NCBI RefSeq assembly: GCF_023715325.1
Contig: NZ_JAMBNX010000001.1
Coordinates: 682,001-746,000, forward strand
Origin: Agromyces mediolanus
GTDB taxonomy: Bacteria; Actinomycetota; Actinomycetes; Actinomycetales; Microbacteriaceae
DNA length: 64,000 nt
Direction of reading: 5' to 3'
Program-made: the position numbers and the translations under genes
Part shown: in pieces, positions 8,488 through 17,390 of the stretch
Position numbering within the stretch: the first letter of the stretch is position 1
Layout: each line of letters starts with the position of its first letter
The notes under the pieces: model-generated
What the model saw: the letters and a program-made list of their open reading frames with translations, nothing else
What the model was told of the DNA's origin: nothing
Database searches by the model: none

Positions 8488-9327
8488 GTGACGGAAGCGC
8501 CGATCGGGATCTTCGACTCAGGGATCGGCGGGCTCACCGTCGCCCGGGCGGTGAAAGATCAGCTGCCGAACGAGTCGATCCTCTACGTCGGCGATCTCGA
8601 GCACTCGCCGTACGGGCCGAAGCCGATCGCCGACGTGCGGCGCTACGCGCTCGCCGTGCTCGACGACCTCGTCGCACAGGGCGTGAAGATGCTCGTCATC
8701 GCCTGCAACACCGCGTCGGCCGCGATGCTCCGCGACGCCCGCGAGCGCTACGACGTGCCCGTCGTGGAGGTGATCCAGCCCGCGGTGCGCCGCGCCGTCG
8801 CCGCGACGAAGTCCGGCCGGGTCGGGGTCATCGGCACGGCCGGCACCGTGCAGTCCCGTGCCTACGATGACGCCTTCGCCGCCGCGCCGCACTTGCAGCT
8901 GTTCAGCCAGGCCTGCCCGCGCTTCGTCGAGTTCGTCGAGGCCGGGGTGACGACCGGCGAGGAGGTGCTCTCGGTCGCCGAGGAGTACCTGGCGCCGCTG
9001 AAGCGCGCCGAGATCGACACCCTCGTGCTCGGCTGCACCCACTATCCCTTCCTGAAGGGCGTCATCTCCTACGTCATGGGCGAGGGGGTCACCCTCGTCT
9101 CGAGTGACGTCGAGACCGCCAACGACGTGTACCGTGTGCTCGTCTCCACGGGCACCGAGCGGCGGGCGAGCACCCCGCCCACGCATCGCTACGAAGCCAC
9201 CGGGGAGTCCACGAGCGCCTTCCTCGACCTCGCCAACCGCCTCATCGGCCCGGAGATCCCGAGCGTCGAGCTCGTGCAGACCGGCTCGATCGCCCTGCCG
9301 TCCCGTTCCGAATGGAGATCCTCGTGA
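8488..9327 (+). CDS. murI: Glutamate racemase
   Basis: 279-residue cofactor-independent racemase that makes D-glutamate for peptidoglycan. It begins with [15 protein letters not shown] (the Asp-Ser pair of the active site), carries the two catalytic cysteines in IACNTASA and [10 protein letters not shown], and has normal family length. GTG 8488 is chosen over the longer frame because family similarity begins there and a TAAGCT hexamer precedes it by eight bases. First gene of the tightly coupled murI-rph-rdgB operon; its TGA overlaps the rph GTG. Confidence 0.95.
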   Translation: MTEAPIGIFDSGIGGLTVARAVKDQLPNESILYVGDLEHSPYGPKPIADVRRYALAVLDDLVAQGVKMLVIACNTASAAMLRDARERYDVPVVEVIQPAVRRAVAATKSGRVGVIGTAGTVQSRAYDDAFAAAPHLQLFSQACPRFVEFVEAGVTTGEEVLSVAEEYLAPLKRAEIDTLVLGCTHYPFLKGVISYVMGEGVTLVSSDVETANDVYRVLVSTGTERRASTPPTHRYEATGESTSAFLDLANRLIGPEIPSVELVQTGSIALPSRSEWRSS

Positions 9328-10088
9328 CCGACCCCTCAGCCATCGTCCGCGCCGACGGGCGCACGCCGGACCAGCTCCGCGAGGTGACCATCGAGCGAGG
9401 ATGGAGCGCGCACGCCGAGGGCAGCGCGCTCATCTCCTTCGGCGGCACGAAGGTGCTCTGCACCGCGAGCTTCACGAACGGGGTGCCGCGCTGGCTCACC
9501 GGCAAGGGCACCGGCTGGGTCACGGCCGAATACTCGATGCTGCCGCGCTCGACGAACACCCGGAACGACCGTGAGTCGGTGAAGGGCCGCATCGGCGGGC
9601 GCACGCACGAGATCAGCCGGCTCATCGGCCGCAGCCTCCGCGCCGTCATCGACACGAAGGCGCTGGGAGAGAACACCGTCGTCATCGACTGCGACGTGCT
9701 GCAGGCCGACGGCGGCACCCGCACCGCCGCGATCACGGGCGCCTACGTCGCCCTCGCCGACGCCGTCGAGTGGGCACGCACGAAGAAGTTCATCGGGCAG
9801 AAGTCGACGCCGCTCATCGACACGGTCTCCGCCGTCTCCGTCGGCATCATCGACGGCACGCCCATGCTCGACCTCGCCTACGTCGAGGACGTCCGCGCCG
9901 AGACCGACATGAACGTCGTCGCCACCGGCCGCGGCCTCTTCGTGGAGGTGCAGGGCACCGCCGAGGGCGCGCCCTTCGACCGCCGGGAGCTCGATGCGCT
10001 CCTCGACCTCGCGCTCGGCGGCAACGCCGATCTCGCCGCCCTCCAGCTCGCCGCGCTCGCTGCGGGCCGCGAGGCGGCCGGCGCGTGA
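9324..10088 (+). CDS. rph: Ribonuclease PH
   Basis: 254-residue phosphorolytic 3'-exoribonuclease that trims tRNA 3' ends. Diagnostic motifs are [27 protein letters not shown] and the [19 protein letters not shown] segment carrying the arginines needed for phosphate binding and hexamer formation. GTG 9324 gives a GTGA overlap with murI and has GGAG six bases upstream; an in-frame ATG at 9312 is an alternative. Its own TGA overlaps the rdgB GTG. Confidence 0.95.
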   Translation: MTDPSAIVRADGRTPDQLREVTIERGWSAHAEGSALISFGGTKVLCTASFTNGVPRWLTGKGTGWVTAEYSMLPRSTNTRNDRESVKGRIGGRTHEISRLIGRSLRAVIDTKALGENTVVIDCDVLQADGGTRTAAITGAYVALADAVEWARTKKFIGQKSTPLIDTVSAVSVGIIDGTPMLDLAYVEDVRAETDMNVVATGRGLFVEVQGTAEGAPFDRRELDALLDLALGGNADLAALQLAALAAGREAAGA

Positions 10089-10720
10089 GCGGCACCGACG
10101 CGCTCGAGGTCGTGCTCGCGACGCACAACGCGCACAAGGTCGCCGAGTTCCAGCGCATCTTGGGGGAGCGGATGCCGCAGCTCCAGGTGCTCGGCTACGA
10201 CGGCCCCGAGCCGGTCGAGGACGGCACGAGCTTCGCCGCGAACGCCCTGATCAAGGCGCGCGCCGCCGCCGAGCACACGGGGCGAATCGCGCTCGCCGAC
10301 GACTCGGGCATCACGGTCGAGGTCATGGGCGGCTCGCCCGGCATCTTCTCGGCCCGGTGGGCGGGCCACGGGGCGGGCGACGAGGCGAACCGCACGTTGC
10401 TGCTCGCGCAGCTCGCAGACGTGCGTCGGCCGAACCGTGCGGCCGCGTTCCACTGCACCATCGCGCTCGTGGTGCCGGCCGCGCTCGCCGGCACCGAGGA
10501 GCTGGTCGAGGTCGTGGTCGAGGGCACCTGGCCGGGCCAGGTGGCCTACGAGCCGCGCGGATCGCACGGTTTCGGCTACGACCCGGTGTTCGAGCCCGAG
10601 GGCCACGAGATCACCGCGGCGGAGCTGCTGCCCGAGCAGAAGAACGCGATCAGCCACCGCGCACGGGCGTTCGAGGCGCTCATCCCGGAGCTCGAACGGC
10701 TCGCCGCGACGCTCCGCTGA
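10085..10720 (+). CDS. rdgB: XTP/dITP diphosphatase (HAM1/RdgB family)
   Basis: 211-residue house-cleaning pyrophosphatase that removes ITP, XTP and dITP from the nucleotide pool. Family hallmarks are [13 protein letters not shown] at the N-terminus, LADDSGI(T)VE with the catalytic Asp pair, [10 protein letters not shown], and the C-terminal [11 protein letters not shown] and AISHRARAF motifs. GTG start forms a GTGA overlap with rph. murI-rph-rdgB is a conserved actinobacterial order. A short, relatively AT-rich stretch (10721-10770) separates it from the metal exporter. Confidence 0.95.
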   Translation: MSGTDALEVVLATHNAHKVAEFQRILGERMPQLQVLGYDGPEPVEDGTSFAANALIKARAAAEHTGRIALADDSGITVEVMGGSPGIFSARWAGHGAGDEANRTLLLAQLADVRRPNRAAAFHCTIALVVPAALAGTEELVEVVVEGTWPGQVAYEPRGSHGFGYDPVFEPEGHEITAAELLPEQKNAISHRARAFEALIPELERLAATLR

Positions 10721-10784
10721 GAACGCTATTCATTCCCACTTCTATCTTGGGCTGACCAGGGAATTCTCGCCTAAGCTCGAAGTG

Positions 10785-11711
10785 ATGTCACACGATCACT
10801 CCCACGACCACGCCCGGGGCGCGAACCGCGCGCGACTCATCATCGCGATCGCGATCATCGGCACCTTCCTCGTCGCCCAGCTCATCGGCGGTCTGCTCAG
10901 CGGATCGCTCGCGCTGCTCGCCGATGCCGGGCACATGGCGAGCGATCTGCTCGGCCTCGTCGTCGCCCTGGTCGCGGCGATCGTCGCCGCGAGGCCGGCG
11001 ACCGACCGGCAGACGTACGGCTTCCGGCGCTTCGAGGTGTTCGGAGCCCTGGTGAACGGGCTGATCCTGCTCGGCGTCTCCGTGACCGTCGCGATCGGCG
11101 CCATCGGCCGGCTGATCTCGGGCGCCGAGGGCGAGGCGCACGAGGTGCAGGGCGGGCTCATGCTCGTCGTCGCGATCCTCGGCCTCGCGGCGAACATCGC
11201 GGCGATGCTCGTGCTCCGCGGCGGGGCCAAGGACTCGATCAACCTGCGGGGCGCCTACCTCGAGGTCCTCGGTGACACGATCGGCTCGGCGCTCGTCATC
11301 ATCGCCGCGGTCGTCATCCTGCTGACCGGTTGGAACGCCGCCGACCCGATCGCCTCGCTCGCGATCGCGGCGCTCATCATCCCGCGGGCGTTCATCCTGC
11401 TGCGCGACGTCGCGCACGTGCTGAGCGAGTCGGCGCCGGCAGATACCGACGTGGCCGAGATCCGCGAGCACATCCTCCGCACGCGCGGCGTCGTCGCCGT
11501 CCACGACGTGCACGTCTGGCAGATCACCTCGGGCCAGCCGGTGTTCACGGCGCACGTCGAGGTCGAGCCCGAGGTGTTCGCGTCGGGGCGCACGGGGGAG
11601 CTGCTCGATGAGCTCGGCGGATGCCTCACCGCGCACTTCGACGTGGCGCACTCCACCTTCCAGCTGGAACCCGCGGGACGGGCCGAGCAGGAGCAGGGCT
11701 CCCACCGCTGA
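10785..11711 (+). CDS. Cation diffusion facilitator metal exporter (CzcD/ZitB type)
   Basis: 308 residues. The N-terminal His cluster HDHSHDH is typical of Zn exporters. Six predicted helices carry the transport site H-x-x-x-D (LLADAGHMASDL in TM2) and a cytoplasmic C-terminal domain with VVAVHDVHVWQITSG. It would export Zn(II), or possibly Co/Cd, from the cytoplasm by proton antiport. TAAGCT (10772-10777) ends seven bases before ATG 10785. It has its own promoter in a locally AT-rich patch. Convergent with dedA, separated by a long inverted repeat. Confidence 0.93.
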   Translation: MSHDHSHDHARGANRARLIIAIAIIGTFLVAQLIGGLLSGSLALLADAGHMASDLLGLVVALVAAIVAARPATDRQTYGFRRFEVFGALVNGLILLGVSVTVAIGAIGRLISGAEGEAHEVQGGLMLVVAILGLAANIAAMLVLRGGAKDSINLRGAYLEVLGDTIGSALVIIAAVVILLTGWNAADPIASLAIAALIIPRAFILLRDVAHVLSESAPADTDVAEIREHILRTRGVVAVHDVHVWQITSGQPVFTAHVEVEPEVFASGRTGELLDELGGCLTAHFDVAHSTFQLEPAGRAEQEQGSHR

Positions 11712-11785
11712 TCGGCGGGTGCCCGCGCGCCCGCCGCCCGCATCCGCGCTTCCCGCGCCCGCGCCCCGCGCCCCGCGCCCGCGTC

Positions 11786-11851
11786 GAGGGGGTCTATTTC
11801 CGACAGGTCCTCCCGGAGGTACCGCCGTCGGTGTCGGAATCCGACCCTCTC
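11786..11851. repeat. Long inverted repeat between two convergent genes
   Basis: Left arm 11786-11805 (GAGGGGGTC-TAT-TTCCGACA) pairs with right arm 11832-11851 (TGTCGGAA-TCC-GACCCTCTC), with one mismatch and a 3-base central bulge. The 26-base loop contains a smaller palindrome (CCTCCCGGAGG). It may be a terminator for the metal exporter and dedA, but it is longer and more structured than the other terminators here. Confidence 0.6.
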
Positions 11852-11879
11852 GAGCCGGTGGTGCGGCAGGTGCCTCGGG

Positions 11880-12626
11880 CTATTGCTCTTCGTGACGCGG
11901 GCCGCGCTCGAAGACGTCCTGGTCCAGCACGAGGTGCTCCGCCTCCTGCTCGTCGGTCACCACGTCCTCGCCGGCCGCTGCGGCGCGCTTCGCCTTGTGG
12001 GCGGACTGGAAGTAGTGCCAGAGCGTCGGGATGAGGGTGAGCACGACGGCACCGATGAGGATCACGTCGATGTAGCTCTGCACGAAGTCCGCGACCGGCG
12101 GGATGTAGCCGATCAGGAAGCCGAAGTACGTCAGGCCCACGCCCCAGATGAGCGCACCGATGAGGTTGTAGAGCGTGTACTTGCGGTAGTTCATGTGCCC
12201 GACGCCCGCCGCGACGGGCGTGAAGGTCCGCACGATCGGGACGAACCGGGCGAGGATGACCGCGAGCGCGCCGAAGCGGTCGAAGAACGCGTTCGTGCGT
12301 TCGACGTTCTTGACGCTGAACAACCCCGACTCTTTCCGTTCGAAGATGCGTGGGCCGAACTTGTGGCCGATCAAGTACCCGACTTCTCCGCCGAGGAATG
12401 CCGCGAGCCCGATCGCGAGGCAGACCCACCAGATGTCAACGCCGAAGACGAGGCTCGTGTGGGTGAGGAGCCCGGAGATGATCAGCAGGGTGTCGCCCGG
12501 CAGCAGGAAGCCGACGAGCAAGCCGGTCTCTGCGAATACGATCAGGCACACGACGACGAGCGCCCAGGGGCCGGCCGCGGAGATGATGTTCTCCGGGTCG
12601 AGCCAGGGGATGAGTGCGGTGTTCAT
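11880..12626 (-). CDS. DedA family membrane protein
   Basis: 248 residues (from ATG 12626). DedA/SNARE-associated family: ETGLLVGFLLPGDTLLIISG, then GEVGYLIGHKFGP, a G-(A)-x(n)-F-x-R-F-x-P segment (GALAVILARFVPIVRTFTPVAAGVGHM) with the conserved arginines, and Y-x-x-x-N-x-x-G-A-x-x-W. Members are thought to be lipid scramblases/flippases of undecaprenyl phosphate or phospholipids. The Shine-Dalgarno GGAGC (12636-12640) suits GTG 12629 or ATG 12626; a longer start at 12653 has no ribosome site. The C-terminal 45 residues are charged and cytoplasmic. Confidence 0.9.
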   Translation of the reverse strand: MNTALIPWLDPENIISAAGPWALVVVCLIVFAETGLLVGFLLPGDTLLIISGLLTHTSLVFGVDIWWVCLAIGLAAFLGGEVGYLIGHKFGPRIFERKESGLFSVKNVERTNAFFDRFGALAVILARFVPIVRTFTPVAAGVGHMNYRKYTLYNLIGALIWGVGLTYFGFLIGYIPPVADFVQSYIDVILIGAVVLTLIPTLWHYFQSAHKAKRAAAAGEDVVTDEQEAEHLVLDQDVFERGPRHEEQ

Positions 12627-12731
12627 CACGGGAAAGCTCCAGTCGTCGGGCACGGGTCGAGGTGCCGCGGCGTGCAGTGTCGATGCAGTCTACCCACGCG
12701 AACACCCGGCCAGCCGGGTGTGGGGTGGGAA

Positions 12732-12769
12732 ATCATCCCGTCGTAGGGGTGCGGGATCATCCCGTCGTA
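12732..12769. repeat. Two 14-bp direct repeats upstream of dedA
   Basis: ATCATCCCGTCGTA occurs at 12732-12745 and again at 12756-12769, 24 bases apart. They lie between the dedA promoter side and the haem oxygenase stop. The role is unknown; a regulator-binding pair is possible. Confidence 0.5.
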
Positions 12770-12782
12770 TGACGGGCCCGGA

Positions 12783-13436
12783 TCACGCGTCGAGGGCCTC
12801 GAAGATCGCGCCGTTGAACCGGAAGGATGCGCGCACCTCGTCGATGAGGGCGTCGACCTCTTCGGCCGTGAGCCCGAGCTCGTTCATCGCGGTGCGGTAG
12901 CGGCGCTTGTACTGCACCGGGCCGCCCTCGAGGTCGAAGGCGTAGAAGCCGAGCTGCTCCGACGTCGCACCGTAGTGCCGGGCGACGAGCGCGGCGATCG
13001 CCTGGCCGCCGGAGAGGTCGCCGAGGTAGCGCGTGTAGTGATGCGCCAAGTACCGCACGTCGTCGTCGGCGAGCCCGCGCAGGTGCGTCGCGTACTCCGC
13101 GGTGGCGGGGAGTGCGGGATGCGTCTCGCGCCAGTCCGGGGCGCCGAGCGCGGCGAGGTCGGCGTCGATGGCCGCCATGCGGGCGAGGGCGGGGTCGAAG
13201 ACGTCCGGGTCGTCGGTGCGAGCGCCGCGGGCCTCGAGCGCCTCGTAGATCCAGGCGAGCTGGGCCAGGTAGCGCGTGTAGTCGTCGAGCGAGCGCTCGC
13301 CGCGCATCAGTTCCACGATGAAGCCGCGGGTCTCGGTCGCGCGGTGGTCGTCGGCCGAGGCGGCGCGGACGAGGGCGGCGACGTCGAGAGGTTCGGCGGC
13401 GGTCTCGCGGTCGATGACGGGCGGAGCAGTCGACAT
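12783..13436 (-). CDS. Haem oxygenase (biliverdin-producing, HmuO/HO-1 type)
   Basis: 217 residues. Degrades haem to biliverdin, CO and iron, releasing iron for growth. The proximal haem ligand His is in ADDHRATETRGF and the distal helix motif is YLGDLSGGQAIA, both diagnostic. Start ATG 13436 has GAGGG upstream; the longer frame to 13469 runs into the regulatory site. A DtxR/IdeR-like box (13462-13480) sits 26 bases upstream, so iron-repressed expression is likely. No dedicated haem importer is adjacent; the siderophore system at 30-35 kb has a similar box. Confidence 0.93.
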   Translation of the reverse strand: MSTAPPVIDRETAAEPLDVAALVRAASADDHRATETRGFIVELMRGERSLDDYTRYLAQLAWIYEALEARGARTDDPDVFDPALARMAAIDADLAALGAPDWRETHPALPATAEYATHLRGLADDDVRYLAHHYTRYLGDLSGGQAIAALVARHYGATSEQLGFYAFDLEGGPVQYKRRYRTAMNELGLTAEEVDALIDEVRASFRFNGAIFEALDA

Positions 13437-13461
13437 GGTGACCCTCGGGTTTCTCGAAAGG

Positions 13462-13480
13462 ATAGGCAAGGGTTACCTTA
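13462..13480 (-). promoter_or_regulatory. DtxR/IdeR-like iron box upstream of haem oxygenase
   Basis: On the minus strand the 19-mer TAAGGTAACCCTTGCCTAT matches the recalled consensus TTAGGTTAGCCTAACCTAA at 13 of 19 positions. It lies 26 bases upstream of the haem oxygenase start, where an iron-bound repressor would block transcription. Confidence 0.6.
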
Positions 13481-13536
13481 CCGTGCGCAACTCGGCATCG
13501 CATCCGAATGTCGGTCGGGCGGGGTAGCTTCGCCGC

Positions 13537-14406
13537 ATGCGCTACGGATTCATCTTTCCCGGCACCGATCCCGAGCTCGCGGTCGAGCTGGCCGAACTGG
13601 CAGAGCAGCACGGTTGGAACGGCTTCTTCGTGTGGGAGGGCATCTGGGCGCCCGACCCGTGGTCGATCCTCGCTGCGGCCGCGGTGCGCACCTCGACGAT
13701 CCGGCTCGGCACGATGCTGACGCCCGTCCCTCGGCGCCGGCCGTGGGAGCTCGCGGGGCAGACCATGACCGTCGATCGGCTCTCGAGGGGGCGCGTGGTG
13801 CTCTCCGCCGGGCTCGGCGTGCCCGAGGAAGTCGAGGGGCGTTTCTGGATCTTCGAGCACGACCCCGGCCGCCGAGTGCGGGCCGAGCAGCTCGACGAGA
13901 CGCTCGAGCTGCTGCCGAAGCTCTGGCGGGGCGAACCCTTCGCCTACGAGGGGCGGCACTTCACGGTCCGCCGCACCGATGAGATGCTGCCGCCGCCCAC
14001 CGTGCAGCAGCCCGGCGTGCCGATCTGGGCCGTCGGCCTCTGGCCCAGCACGAAGTCGATGCGCCGAGTGGCCCGGCTCGACGGCTGGCTGCCGAACTAC
14101 GCGCCGCCGGGGGAGGGCGTGGCCGGCCCTGAAACGCAGCAGCAGGTCTTCACTCCGGAGATCGGCCGAGAGGCCTACGAGTGGCTGCTCGCCGAGCGCG
14201 AGCGCCTGGGTCTCGCCGAGCGACCGTTCGACTGGGTGCAGGAGGGCACCACGGGCGGGCTCGATCCGGCGGCGGATGCCGCGGTCGTGCAACCGTGGGC
14301 CGAGGCCGGGGCGAGCTGGTGGCTCGACACCGACTGGTCGGTCCCGGCCGAGCAGATCGAGACGTACGCGCGAGCGCGCATCGCCGCGGGCCCGCCGATG
14401 AGCTGA
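13537..14406 (+). CDS. LLM-class flavin-dependent oxidoreductase (luciferase-like)
   Basis: 289 residues of the bacterial luciferase-like TIM-barrel family that uses FMN or F420. The start MRYGFIFPGTDPELAVELAELAEQ, the IRLGTMLTPVPRRRPWELA segment and the SRGRVVLSAGLG strand are typical. The exact reaction is not deducible. TAGCTT (13525-13530) ends six bases before the ATG, so it may be leaderless. A PPOX-type enzyme at 22.7 kb is another possible F420 user, but the two are not linked. Confidence 0.85.
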   Translation: MRYGFIFPGTDPELAVELAELAEQHGWNGFFVWEGIWAPDPWSILAAAAVRTSTIRLGTMLTPVPRRRPWELAGQTMTVDRLSRGRVVLSAGLGVPEEVEGRFWIFEHDPGRRVRAEQLDETLELLPKLWRGEPFAYEGRHFTVRRTDEMLPPPTVQQPGVPIWAVGLWPSTKSMRRVARLDGWLPNYAPPGEGVAGPETQQQVFTPEIGREAYEWLLAERERLGLAERPFDWVQEGTTGGLDPAADAAVVQPWAEAGASWWLDTDWSVPAEQIETYARARIAAGPPMS

Positions 14407-14440
14407 CCGAGCAGCGCGCGGGCGACTAGGCTCGATGATC

Positions 14441-15079
14441 GTGCACCATGCGCGCGCCGCCCGCACCACGCGGGGACTCCTGGTCGCGTCCTCGTCGACC
14501 CTGCTCGCGTCGCTCGCGCACACGATCGGTGGCGGGAGTCCGCCCGGCTTCGTCGCGCTCGCGGTCGCTCTTGCCTTCTCGGTGCCGTTCGGCATCCTGA
14601 TGGTGGGCCGCGGTGCGCGCTGGCCCGGTGCCGCCCTCGCTGCCGTGGTGGCGCAGCTCGCGCTGCACGCCACGTTCTCGCTTTCGGCGGGCAGCTCCCC
14701 GAGCGGACTCGCGGCGGGCGCCGACCCGCACGCGCTGCATGCATCGGCGGGCCCGGTCAGCCGAGAGGCCTGGCTCGCCGTCGCGGGCACCGGGCAGCCC
14801 GGACACAGCGAGCACTTCGGCGCGGCCATGCCGGTCGCGCACCTCGTTGCAGCCCTGCTCGCGGTCGCGAGCATTGCACTGGCCGACCGTACGGTGAGGG
14901 CACTCGCCCGGGCGGCGCGCGGCATCCTCGTCGCGGTCGAGCTGTTCCTCGTCCCGCTCACCGAAGCGCCAGCAATCGTCGCGCGAGTGGCGGACCGCCC
15001 CGTCCGGGTGTCGGCGCTGCGGCGGCTCGCGCAGGTCCTCGTGCGACGCGGGCCACCGTGCGGAGTAGGCGCCGCCTGA
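14441..15079 (+). CDS. Membrane protein preceding YcnI, unknown function
   Basis: 212 residues with about four hydrophobic segments and several His-rich loop pieces (LHATF, DPHALHASAG, GHSEHFGAAMPVAH). Small membrane proteins of this character often sit next to YcnI/DUF1775 copper proteins in actinobacteria. GTG 14441 is preferred over ATG 14435 because TAGGCT (14427-14432) ends eight bases before the GTG but only two before the ATG. Spacing to the next gene is 37 bases, so co-transcription is likely. Role inferred from context only: possibly copper handling. Confidence 0.6.
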   Translation: MHHARAARTTRGLLVASSSTLLASLAHTIGGGSPPGFVALAVALAFSVPFGILMVGRGARWPGAALAAVVAQLALHATFSLSAGSSPSGLAAGADPHALHASAGPVSREAWLAVAGTGQPGHSEHFGAAMPVAHLVAALLAVASIALADRTVRALARAARGILVAVELFLVPLTEAPAIVARVADRPVRVSALRRLAQVLVRRGPPCGVGAA

Positions 15080-15116
15080 GCGGCGCAGGCCTCCACATTC
15101 CACTTCGCACGAAAGC

Positions 15117-15857
15117 ATGAACATGACCACGAAGACCCACGTCCGCCCTGCCCTCGTGACGGCCGCCGCCCTCGGCGCCGGCGCCGTGATCGCCCTCGGC
15201 GCCCCGCTCGCCGCGAGCGCCCATGTCGGCGTCGACTCCACCTCGACCGCCGCCGGCGCGTACACGGTGCTGAGCTTCGGCATCCCGCACGGCTGCGGCA
15301 CGAGCCCGACCACCAAGCTCACCTTCACGATGCCCGATGGCATCGACCGGGTGACCCCGACCGTCAACGCCGGATGGACGATCGGCACGATCGTCGAGAA
15401 GCTGCCCGAGCCGAAGATCGACTCGCACGGCGCGAGCGTCGTCGACCGGGTCGCGCAGGTCGTCTACACCGCGACGACGCCGCTGCCCGCCGAACTCCGG
15501 GACGTCATCGAACTCTCGCTCCAACTGCCCGCCGACGCCGAGGGCGAGACCCTCGCCTTCCCGGTGCTGCAGGAGTGCGCCGAGGGCTCGACCGACTGGA
15601 GCGAGCCTGCCGCCGAGGGTGAGGAGGAGCCGGAGCACCCGGCGCCTTCGATCACCGTCACCGCGGCGGAGGAGGGCGGCCACCACGGCGCCGCGGCTCC
15701 GGAGCACGGCGAGGGGCACGAGGCGAGCGACGCCGCCGCGAGCGACGACGGCACCGCGCGGGCGATCGGCGTGACCGGCATCGCCGTCGGCGTGCTCGGA
15801 CTCGGCGCCGCGATCGCGGCGCTCGTGCTCGGGCGGCGCTCCCGCAAGGCGGAGTAG
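15117..15857 (+). CDS. YcnI family copper-binding exported protein (DUF1775)
   Basis: 246 residues: signal peptide with cleavage expected at ASAHVG, so the mature protein begins with the His that forms the YcnI copper site; a DUF1775 beta-sandwich (VLSFGIPHGCGTSPTTKLTF ... NAGWTIGTIVEK) of about 140 residues; a Glu/His-rich linker; and a C-terminal helix AIGVTGIAVGVLGLGAAIAA ending in RRSRKAE, which anchors it to the membrane. Thought to take part in copper acquisition or delivery outside the cell. An ATG at 15123 is an equally good start. Followed by a hairpin terminator. Confidence 0.9.
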   Translation: MNMTTKTHVRPALVTAAALGAGAVIALGAPLAASAHVGVDSTSTAAGAYTVLSFGIPHGCGTSPTTKLTFTMPDGIDRVTPTVNAGWTIGTIVEKLPEPKIDSHGASVVDRVAQVVYTATTPLPAELRDVIELSLQLPADAEGETLAFPVLQECAEGSTDWSEPAAEGEEEPEHPAPSITVTAAEEGGHHGAAAPEHGEGHEASDAAASDDGTARAIGVTGIAVGVLGLGAAIAALVLGRRSRKAE

Positions 15858-15869
15858 CGCTCAGGCCGC

Positions 15870-15901
15870 GCCCGGCCGGTCGGCATCGACCGGTCGGGCG
15901 T
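15870..15901 (+). terminator. Hairpin terminator after ycnI-like gene
   Basis: 14-bp stem (15870-15883 with 15888-15901, one G-U pair) and loop GCAT, starting 13 bases after the stop. No T-tract. Confidence 0.7.
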
Positions 15902-15963
15902 GGTCACGTGTGACGCCAACGCGGAGCAGCGGGCGAGCGTGCCTTCCACCACCAGGTGGACCG

Positions 15964-16048
15964 TGGTGCGGAAGGAGGGACTCGAACCCTCACGCCCGAA
16001 GGCACAGGAACCTAAATCCTGCGTGTCTACCGGTTTCACCACTCCCGC
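15964..16048 (-). tRNA. tRNA-Leu(UAG)
   Basis: 85-base gene including an encoded CCA (plus-strand TGG at 15964-15966). Acceptor arm GCGGGAG pairs with CTTCCGC. The anticodon loop TTTAGGT in a CAGGA/TCCTG stem gives anticodon UAG (reads CUA/CUG). A long variable arm (TGCCTTCGGGCG) and the GGTTCGAGTCC T-arm confirm a class II leucine tRNA. Confidence 0.95.
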
Positions 16049-16160
16049 GAGTGCCCGACCAGTCTAGGTGCGTGGGCGCCTCGCGCAGCAGCGGGGGGCC
16101 CGATGATCGGCGTGTGGATAACTCTGCGCCTCCTTGCCCGCCGGTCTGGAGGATGAAGGC

Positions 16161-17390
16161 ATGCCAGATGCCGTCCGCACCCTCTCCCAGTTCGTCCGGG
16201 AGCGCGCGATCCGTGAAGGGGTCGATCTATCCGCCGATCCGATCGCTGCGGACCGCGTTGCCCGAGCGGAGGTTCGCCGGTTCGGTGAGCGCGCTTTGGC
16301 GAGCGGCGGCGAGCCGATCGGCGACGAGCGGGCGGCCACGAGCGAGGTCCTGGCCGAGCTCACCGGCTTCGGCCCGCTGCAGCCCTACTTCGACGATCCC
16401 GAGGTCGAGGAGATCTGGATCAACGGACCCGACCGGGTGTTCATCGCCCGGAACGGGGTCGCGGAGCGCATCCCGTCGCCCCTCTCCGAGCGCGAGGTGC
16501 GCGAGCTCGTCGAGCGCATGCTCCGGCCCTCGGGGCGGCGGCTCGACCTGTCGCAGCCCTTCGTCGATGCCGCGCTGCCCGATGGTTCCCGGCTGCACGT
16601 CGCCATTCCCGAGGTGACGCGCGCCTGGTCGGTCAACGTGCGCAAGTTCCGTCGGGGACTCCACTCGCTCTCCGCGCTCGTCGGCCTCGGCGCCCTGAGC
16701 CGCGAGGCGGCCGAGTTCCTGCGCATGGCGGTGCTCGCCGGCGCGAACCTCCTCGTGTCCGGCGCGACCCACACCGGCAAGACGACGCTCCTCAATGCGC
16801 TCGGGTCCTGCGTGCGGTCCGGCGACCGGGTCATCACGGTCGAGGAGACCTTCGAGCTCGACATCCAGGCGGGCGACCTCGTCGCGATGCAGTGTCGTCC
16901 GCCCAATCTCGAGGGTGCCGGTGAGATCACCCTCCGCCGCCTCGTCAAGGAGTCGCTGCGGATGCGACCCGACCGCTTGGTCGTCGGCGAGGTGCGCGAC
17001 GCGGAGAGCCTCGATCTGCTCATCGCGCTGAACTCCGGCATCGCGGGCATGTGCACGCTGCACGCCAACTCCGCGCGCGACGCGCTCATGAAGCTGTGCA
17101 CCTTGCCACTGCTGGCCGGCCGCAACATCGACGCGGGCTTCGTGGTTCCGACCGTCGCCGCCTGCGTCGACCTCGTCGTCCAGCTGGGCATCGATCGGCG
17201 CGGGCGGCGGCGTGTCCTCGAGATCGTCGCGACCACCGGTGAGCACGGCGCGGCCACGATCGAGACCGTGCCCCTGTTCCGACGGGTCGACGATGAACTG
17301 CAGCTCACGGGCGAGCGGATGCCTCGCCTCGAGAAGTTCCGCGCAGCCGGCCTCGATCCCGTCATCGTCCTCGGCGGCGCCGCCGCATGA
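16161..17390 (+). CDS. cpaF: Tad pilus secretion ATPase (CpaF/TadA)
   Basis: 409-residue hexameric secretion ATPase that powers Flp/Tad pilus assembly at the inner face of the membrane. It has the N-terminal domain with the GFGPLQPYFDDPEVEEIWING motif, Walker A GATHTGKT (about 201-208; most relatives read GxTGSGKT, so His-Thr is unusual), Walker B/Asp box RPDRLVVGEVRDAE, and the His box MCTLHANSARDAL. ATG 16161 is supported by GGAGG eight bases upstream. First gene of a seven-gene cluster; its stop forms ATGA with tadB. The cpaE/ssd gene that usually precedes it in actinobacteria is absent. Confidence 0.95.
   Translation: MPDAVRTLSQFVRERAIREGVDLSADPIAADRVARAEVRRFGERALASGGEPIGDERAATSEVLAELTGFGPLQPYFDDPEVEEIWINGPDRVFIARNGVAERIPSPLSEREVRELVERMLRPSGRRLDLSQPFVDAALPDGSRLHVAIPEVTRAWSVNVRKFRRGLHSLSALVGLGALSREAAEFLRMAVLAGANLLVSGATHTGKTTLLNALGSCVRSGDRVITVEETFELDIQAGDLVAMQCRPPNLEGAGEITLRRLVKESLRMRPDRLVVGEVRDAESLDLLIALNSGIAGMCTLHANSARDALMKLCTLPLLAGRNIDAGFVVPTVAACVDLVVQLGIDRRGRRRVLEIVATTGEHGAATIETVPLFRRVDDELQLTGERMPRLEKFRAAGLDPVIVLGGAAA

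Noticed and set aside
7074-8537. Upstream extension of pncB to 8537
   Set aside because: The extra 48 residues lack family similarity and cross the murI promoter; the leaderless GTG at 8393 fits better.
15964-16048. tRNA-Leu as an integration site (att) for a mobile element
   Set aside because: No direct repeat of the tRNA 3' end, integrase gene or compositional shift was seen on either side.
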